From positions 8,494,001 to 8,558,000 of the forward strand of contig OU964934.1 of NCBI GenBank assembly GCA_918807975.1: DNA of 64,000 nucleotides, written 5' to 3'. Within the stretch, counting starts at the first letter, position 1. The number at the start of each line of letters is the position of its first letter. The notes beneath the pieces were generated by a model. The model did not search any database, had not been told where the DNA came from, and was given only the letters and a program-made list of their open reading frames with translations. The position numbers and the translations under genes were made by a program. Source of the DNA: Aplidium turbinatum. Its lineage: Eukaryota > Chordata > Ascidiacea > Aplousobranchia > Polyclinidae. Below, piece after piece: positions 57,964 to 64,000 of the stretch.

Positions 57964-59563
57964 ATGGAAAATCAGAATCAAGCTTTTTGTAATGAAAGTT
58001 TATGCATCAAATGCCAATCTCATAATTTATCAAAGCTACAAGAAGTGAAACGAGGTGGACTGAAGACATTAATCAGCTATGCACAAAACATTGGTGACAG
58101 TCATCTTTATCAATATCTAAAAGAAAAAGAAGAGAGCGAAAGTAGTTGTAAGGTGCATGAGGTGTGTCAAAAATTACTTGCTGTTTGCTCATGCTTGGAG
58201 TGGATGTGGTACAACTTCTGCAATATATCAACAAGGTACCAATATAATTAATCAGCTTTGGTAGCAGTACATTTTAATCTTGATTTCAGTGTTTTATCTA
58301 TAGTGTTTGTTACAGTGTTTTATATATTTCTGAACTGCTTACCATGCTTGTCTGAAAGTACATTTTTACCATTTTCTGATCAGCTTTTAAAAGATATGCA
58401 AGAATTCAGATGGCAGTCATTACCAAATCCACTCAATATTATTCTAATATTGTAATACTTTTATTTGGAATGCCAATGTATGGAGTGTATGCACACATTA
58501 TTTGGTGACAATGATTAATTATGTCATCTGTCTTGTTGCTTAGGAAAGCTAAAGATGTTCAATTACCTGAAGAAGGAAGAATTTCAACAATCTGCTGATG
58601 TATTTGGGAGATGAGATTCTACACGTGAGCAAATAGCTGATGCTGGAAGAGATTTGTTATTGAAAAGGTTAGTTACTGGGACTGTATTGGTGCACAGTTA
58701 ATTAAATAAGAAGAAATGAAAATGTTGCTGAGTAGCCTACCAGTCTGAATGAGATTCACCGATAGTAATGCTATATTTTGTTGATCCATCAAGCTTTAGT
58801 GCAAAACCTGCCGATTCACTTGGCCAACTACGGTACGTCAAGTACATGCAGATGCTTGCAACAGCTTCCACTGTTCATCCTGAAAGATTGCCACCCACCG
58901 AAGCTGCAATTCGTTTTCATTCCTTCAGAGTACATTTGCAGGTGAAATAATAGTGTGTAGCCTAATGGTATTGTAACACAATACCCATAATCATTTAGTA
59001 TAAAAGCGTCTTTGCTCTATAGATTATACCACTTGAAGATATTTTTCAAGAATTGTTTATTGTCGGTAACTTCAAAATATTACAGCAAATTGCGCTATTA
59101 AACTGCGGTAAGGAAAAGATGCAAGTTATAGCAAAACAAGTTGCGTTACAATATGACTAGCATAAACATGTGGTGTAGGCTACTACAAATCAAAAATTTT
59201 ATGGCAGCAAGACTTGATTTATCTAAGTTGATATAAAACTGTTGCTTCAGGTATGTCAGTGGAAGCATCTTGACACTGAAATCTTGGATCTCGCACAATG
59301 GGGATAGAAAGCTGACGCAGCAGGTGCAGTTATGCCAATAAAGGCCAATTTAGATCCGGCACCAAAATGGCTATTGAACGTTGTACGATGCAAATGCAAA
59401 GAAGGAACAAAAAATCAATGTGGTACAATGTCTTGCAGCTGCAGAAAACATGGCTTAAAGTGCGTACAGCATGTAGAGAGTGTCGTGGGGAAACTTGTTG
59501 CAATCTCAGTTGTGTACAAGAAGACTGCCCTGAGGATTGCGACGGTTTGATCATGTTTCAATA
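57964..59563 (+). pseudogene. Decayed multi-exon gene of the CXC/tesmin-like invertebrate family
   Basis: Exon-like pieces on the + strand, in order: 57964-58235 (CIKCQSHNLSKLQEVKRGG, TLISYAQNIGDSHLYQYL), about 58560-58667 (EFQQSADVF, IADAGRDLLLKR), about 58770-58940 (DSLGQLRYVKYMQML, LPPTEAAIRFHSFRVHLQ) and about 59252-59563 (QWKHLDTEILDLAQWG, LDPAPKWLLNVVRCKCK, CGTMSCSCRKHGLKC, ACRECRGETCCN). The layout is an N-terminal CxxC finger, a mid region and a C-terminal CXC domain. It matches a family of large unannotated proteins common in invertebrates. Splice-like boundaries exist, for example ACAAG|GTACC and TTCAG|GTATG. Several breaks show this copy is not functional. Whether the family is cellular or carried by a mobile element is unsettled; inverted arms at 56705 and 61318 enclose it. 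Confidence 0.6.
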
Positions 59564-59564
59564 A

Positions 59565-60500
59565 ATGATCTGTTCTGCCAACAAATTAAAATCAAAATTT
59601 TACAAGTGCTCCAGTGATATTAAAAACGTTCTATTCCGTTCATATTGTACTCCAATGTATGCATGTCATCTGTGGGAAAATTATCATCAACGTAACATTA
59701 ATCGCCTGCGTGTTGCCTTCAATAGCCTAATGCATTTAGAATTATACACAATTTGCCTAAACATTATAGCGTACGTGAACATCAAGTCTTGTGCAACATT
59801 ATAACATTTGATGCATTACTTCGGAAATATGTTTTTTCTTTTGTTGGAAGATGCGAAGTATCCGAGTGGTTAGCGCGTTGGGCTCGCAGTCGAGAGCCTG
59901 CATGTTCGACTCCAGCCACCCGCACTTGCTATTGTTTCTCTGGACAAGAAACTTTACGATCATTGCCTCTACCCAGTGATCGATTTCGAGTAATGGGTAG
60001 TACCAAATTTAAGTCATAAGTAGAGTAGACAACCGGAAACAAACATTGCCGTCGGCTGCAGCGTGGGTCAGGTGTATGTTGGAAGGCGTACACCGATGCA
60101 TAGCGCTCAAGTCCGCTTTCCCGCAATGCAGGATAAAGATAAACAAACAAACAAACTCTATTGTTGCCTCCCTGATGAGGTCCGATCGCCATCGTATATC
60201 AAATTATCGTCTTCATTATAATAATTCTATGTATGCTGATATCTAGTTTTGATGGCTGCCATGTCATCTGATTGTTTTTATCGTTCTGAATACTTTTAGT
60301 TCTTCTAACTTGCAACACTACCGTACCATTGTCTGTAAACTTGTAACATTAGATAGCCTATTTAGTGAGATTTTGTGCATTTGCAGTTTGTGTATTATTT
60401 CGTTGTTGTTGTTCGTTATTTGTGCATTTGCAGTTTGTGTATTATTTCTTTGTTTTGTATATTGACAGCTTTGTCTGATGCAAATAAATATTATTATTTG
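59565..60500 (+). mobile_element. LINE 3' fragment, interrupted by a SINE
   Basis: ANKLKSKFYKCSSDIKNVLF, then RSYCTPMYACHLW, then NINRLRVAFNSLMH, and in a neighbouring frame REHQVLCNIITFDALLRK, make up the C-terminal part of a LINE reverse-transcriptase ORF. The same family is seen at 63605-64000 (RSYCMSFYASQLW, IKRLRVAYN, TFDALLRKNMFSFINRC). SINE A occupies 59853-60156, right after the Arg-Cys of FVGRC. The ORF end resumes at 60158-60246 (SIVASLMRSDRHRISNYRLH). A non-coding tail with a 46-bp duplication ends near GCAAATAAATATTATTATT. The reading frame is broken. Confidence 0.7.
59853..60156 (+). mobile_element. tRNA-derived SINE family A, copy 2
   Basis: The A-box region is TCCGAGTGGTTAGCGCG and the B box GTTCGACTCC. 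The body is the same as in the 14625 copy and the tail is AAAGATAAACAAACAAACAA. It is inserted into a LINE ORF, so it is younger than that LINE. Confidence 0.85.
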
Positions 60501-60641
60501 TGTAGCCTATTGCCCAAATTTGAGCTACCCGAAAGATTCCACTGGATAGTTGAGCTGTACTCCTCAGACATGGCATATCCACTAGCAGTGTGAGTCGAAT
60601 TTTCACCGTCGACAAGAACAATAGTTACACGCCTTGGGCAC

Positions 60642-60953
60642 TGGCAGCAGTGACCGAGTGGTTAGCGCGTTGGGCTCGCAGTCGAGAGCCTGCATGTTCG
60701 ACTCCAGCCACCCGCACTTGCTGTTGTTTCTCTGGGCAAGAAACTTTACGATAATTGCCTCTACCCAGTGATCGATTTCGAGTAATGGGTAGTACCAAAT
60801 TTAAGTCATAAGTAGAGTAGACAACCGGAAACAGACCTTGCAGTGCGCTGCAGCGCAGTCGGCTGCAGCGTGGGTCAGGTGTACGTCGGAAGGCGTACAC
60901 CGATGCATAGCGCTCAAGTCCGCTTTCCTGCAATGCAGGATAAAGATAATAAA
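60642..60953 (+). mobile_element. tRNA-derived SINE family A, copy 3
   Basis: It has the same head and body as the other two copies. A short internal duplication adds CAGTGCGCTGCAG next to GTCGGCTGCAG, and the tail is AAAGATAATAAAACAAAAAC. Confidence 0.85.
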
Positions 60954-61317
60954 ACAAAAACACTCCACGGCATAATTATTGAAGTAAAGTTTTAAAAATT
61001 TTCGCATTTTTTGTATAATGCCCATAATATACTCTAGCCACTTGTAGCGTTTAGTTTCGTCATTAAACCGGACCTGTGGTCAAAATGCCCCCTTGAACCA
61101 TTATATGAAGCTCCGTTATGTCTAAAAACGATTTTTTAGAACAAATGTATTGGATCTGCAATTATCAATGGGCTGAGAGTAATAGGTAAGCAATTTTAAT
61201 TTGATGACGTCAGAGTGACGTCATTTAAATATAAATAATATTTTATCAAATGTGAGTTGTCTCTTTCTTATACACATAGGGAAAAAAGTCAAAAATGAGC
61301 CTAAAAACTTGTGCAAA

Positions 61318-61505
61318 AGGAAAAATACAGTTTCGCCACTAGCGGCGCAAGGTGCTGCTTCAAAAACGGCCATAACTTTTTTTGCCAAGGGTCTCTGATT
61401 GGAGGAGAGTGAAAATCTTAATCTAGAGGAGTTAAGCTTTCCAACGATACCTAATTTGTTAAGGTCGCAATTTATTCCAGGTCAATACGTTTTACGCTTA
61501 GACTA
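61318..61505. repeat. Right arm of a 190-bp inverted repeat pair
   Basis: It is the inverse of 56705-56897, from CGCCACTAGCGGCG to TTTTACGCTTAGACTA. The repeat does not extend clearly beyond either arm. The arms enclose the CXC-family relic, a LINE, two SINE A copies and non-coding DNA. Confidence 0.75.
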
Positions 61506-62550
61506 AAACTATAATCGTAGTTGCCTAGTGAAGCACAGTTTTTGAACGGTTTAGTTGTTGTTTTGATCGAACAATCACTCATTTTACTCGGAGACTACAT
61601 TTTGTACTAAAAGTACTTGTTTGACTAAGTGTTAGGCTACAATAAAGTTAGGCTATATATTTTCTGAAAACATTTGAATTTACTGTATGTGGTCACAGCG
61701 GTAAACCATATAATCACTTCATGGGAAAATTGTAACATAAAGTTCCCGGATCCGTTCGTCTGTATGTAATGACAGAAAAGAAACACTCTTCTGGAAACGT
61801 CAATTCGAGAATTGTATTTCTGTAAAAAACAGCCCACTGGCTGTCGAAATTGGGGTTCAACGCGTTACACCACTAAACTTGTCACTACAATGCAAATTAC
61901 TTGGATAACGACGGAAATGTTGTCCAGCTGGTAAGCACTAAGCAAAACAGTTAAACATGCAACCAACCTTCAAGCAACCATTTTAAAATGACGAGAATAG
62001 CTTGCAATATTTCAAACGTAGGCAGCTACTGTGACGTAATAATGACAAAGCAATGACAAGCCATTCAAGCACCTGCCCAAGTTTGGCTTACACCTGTTCA
62101 AGTTTGGCTTACACCTGTTCAAATTTTAACGATGATGTAATGTTATGCTGCAGCTGCAATGTTTTACTGGTCTTGCAATCGATAGTGCAATCTGCTCATT
62201 TTTTAGAAATATTCCATTACGTAATACGCTAAGATTCAGTAGACCTGAACGGTTTCACATGACGTTTAATTTGGTGAACAATTGTCTGGAACATAGCGGC
62301 TCCTAGTTATGACGATCTAACATGGCATAACTGAAAAAGAATTTTAGGACAATTGTGAGCCAATGAATAAAAACACACGATACACAAATTGTTTGAATCA
62401 CTCACGTTTAAGTTAATACGCAAATACAAAGGGCACGCAAAGAATGAACAGCAATAAGAATAATACACTACGATACATGAAATTAGTACCATAGGTACAC
62501 GCTAAAATGACGCTATATACAATGGGTGCGATAATAACCGACTGTTCTGG
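61506..62550. other. Intergenic DNA, possibly including a fossil LTR
   Basis: Three tandem copies of a CAAGTTTGGCTTACACCTGTT unit lie at 62085-62130. The part next to 62550 may be the 3' LTR of the BEL/Pao fossil on the minus strand, but no second LTR is in the window to define it. Confidence 0.35.
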
Positions 62551-62559
62551 GCTCAGAGA

Positions 62560-63600
62560 TGAGTCGACCACCGCAGACAGAACCAGGCTCAAACCCTAAC
62601 ACTTAAGTGTTCTTTACGGGGGCGAGGCACGAAATATCCCTCAACACGTAGTCTACTTTCACTTTCCCCGTACTCTCATCATAGTTGCAGACGGCAACTT
62701 TAGCTCTACGAACCACAGGCTTCCCTTTCCTAATTTGTGGAACTACCTCATGCACCCTCCCAAGTTAATACTTCCCACGTTTACCAATGTCTTGGAGAGA
62801 ACCCACCACTACAAGTTGACCAGGCTCCAAATTCTCGGCCATTTTTACCATTTTTTCCGGCCCTCAGGCCCTGGCAAGTAAAAATTTATCCATTTGTTCC
62901 AAAACTGCTGAGAAAGTGACAAATTGAACCGATAATCCCTTCTTAATTGGTCACGATCATGTGATTGCCCAACAGCACAGTATGGGTCTAAGTATGGGGT
63001 CAACAGTGAGGCAGGAGTGATGACAGTAAAATCTCTAAGGTCGTCACTCAAAGGTACCAAAGGGCGTTCGTTCACGATCCGAACGGCACTGCGCGTATAC
63101 GTAAGCAGTTCAATAAAATTGGGCTTACGTATTGAAGTGTCCAAAATGTAAAAAAATGCAATTTTAAATTGTTTTACCATTGCCTCCCAAGCGCCACCTT
63201 GCGCTGGAGCATACGGAGGTATAAATTCCCAGTTTATCTTCTTCTGTCTCAGGGCGTTGTGAAATTCAGCTGATTTTATCAACTCGGGTAACTTCTTAGA
63301 TGCCGCCTGAAAGGTGCTTCCATTATCGGAATATAGATAGCATTAACCTGCCCACGTAAATCTGTAAACCTAGTAAAGGCAAGTAAAAAATTGCTCAGCG
63401 ACAATGACGTAACCAGCTCAACATGAATAGCTCGAGATGCCATACATGTGAACAAGAGTCCCCAAGCTTTTTTGTGCCATGTGAACAAGAGCCCCCAAGA
63501 CTTCTACCTTCAACAAAGGTCCAAGGTAGTCTAAGCCGCAATCAAAAAAGGGTTTCCTATGCGCAGCTCCTCTGCTACATCTAGGTAAATCTGAAATTGT
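62560..63600 (-). mobile_element. BEL/Pao LTR retrotransposon fossil, 3' part
   Basis: Minus-strand frames carry the end of a BEL/Pao polyprotein. In order these are the pre-integrase region (DLPRCSRGAAHRKPFFDCG, then DYLGPL), integrase core with WEFIPPYAPAQGGAWEAMV, then NERPLVPLSDDLRDFTVITP and LRRDYRFNLSLSQQFW, the DUF5641-type tail of this superfamily. The element is truncated at about 63600, where a LINE of opposite orientation begins, and it is broken in a few places. Its age is moderate: the protein is easily recognised. Confidence 0.75.
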
Positions 63601-63604
63601 GTTC

Positions 63605-64000
63605 ACAGACTCTGTAAAATACCTGGGTGTATTTATTGAGAGTTCTCTCTCAGATGAAAATGATATTTCAAGGCAGGTACGCTCTCAGTACTGTGCTGCA
63701 AACAATGCAAAATCTCATTTCGCTAAATGCTCACCCTCTGTAAAAAACATTGTATTTCGCTCTTATTGTATGTCCTTTTACGCATCCCAGTTGTGGAACA
63801 AGTTTAGATCTTCTAGTATAAAACGATTACGTGTTGCTTACAATGATTCTTTTAGAATATTGCACAACTTGCCTCGTTGTGTCAGTGCCCGTGAATATCA
63901 AGTAATGTATAATATAACAACGTTTGATGCTTTATTGAGAAAAAACATGTTTTCGTTTATCAACCGTTGCATTCACTCCTCCAATCGCTTTATATCAGAC
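63605..64000 (+). mobile_element. LINE reverse-transcriptase ORF, C-terminal part, running off the window
   Basis: The frame is open for about 130 codons to the window edge. It contains FTDSVKYLGVFIESSLSDEN, then SVKNIVFRSYCMSFYASQLW, then RILHNLPRCVSAREYQVMYN. KYLGV marks the end of the reverse-transcriptase domain. It is better preserved than the related fragment at 59565. Its left edge meets the BEL/Pao fossil within about 20 bp. Confidence 0.75.

Overview
The window is eukaryotic, AT-rich nuclear DNA: spliced genes with GT-AG introns, tRNA-headed SINEs, several LINE fragments, and a dense load of cut-and-paste DNA transposons. The host proteins are clearly animal: a Rab-like/J-domain protein, a G-protein gamma subunit and an SR-type splicing factor. 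Gene size and repeat content suggest an invertebrate, perhaps a marine invertebrate deuterostome such as a tunicate. That placement is a guess and not shown by any single signal.

Host genes: (1) the 3' end of an unrecognised Ser/Phe-rich nuclear-type protein, + strand, 1-729; (2) a complete DNAJC27 (RBJ) gene, - strand, 10137-3340, seven coding exons adding to exactly 822 nt (273 aa, the length of the human protein as recalled); (3) a small G-protein gamma subunit, + strand, 24918-25127, with a CaaX end; (4) a complete RBM25 gene, - strand, 51480-31255, 23 coding exons adding to exactly 2631 nt (876 aa) with RRM, RS/RE-rich middle and PWI domain. Genes 1 and 2 converge.

Mobile DNA fills most of the rest. 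Eight hAT-type elements can be delimited by TIRs and 8-bp target duplications, and a ninth is hAT-like. DNAJC27 introns carry two of them, and RBM25 introns carry two more. Region 11.4-14.5 kb is a direct duplication running into a nine-unit, 204-bp tandem array. Region 15.5-22.4 kb is a nested stack: a hAT element contains a TTAA-flanked element, which contains an LTR retroelement fossil with equal-length 626-bp LTRs. The TTAA element carries a two-exon gene resembling the cytosolic C-terminal (ballast) domain of the P2X7 receptor, and this is the most unusual object in the window. Region 54-64 kb is a TE graveyard: the 3' end of a Penelope-like element with a hammerhead-like motif, a decayed gene of the invertebrate CXC/tesmin-like family lying between inverted repeat arms, LINE and SINE copies, and a BEL/Pao fossil.

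The four host genes have no evident shared pathway. They appear to be ordinary neighbours separated and inflated by transposon insertion. All homology calls come from reading motifs by eye; no database search was run.
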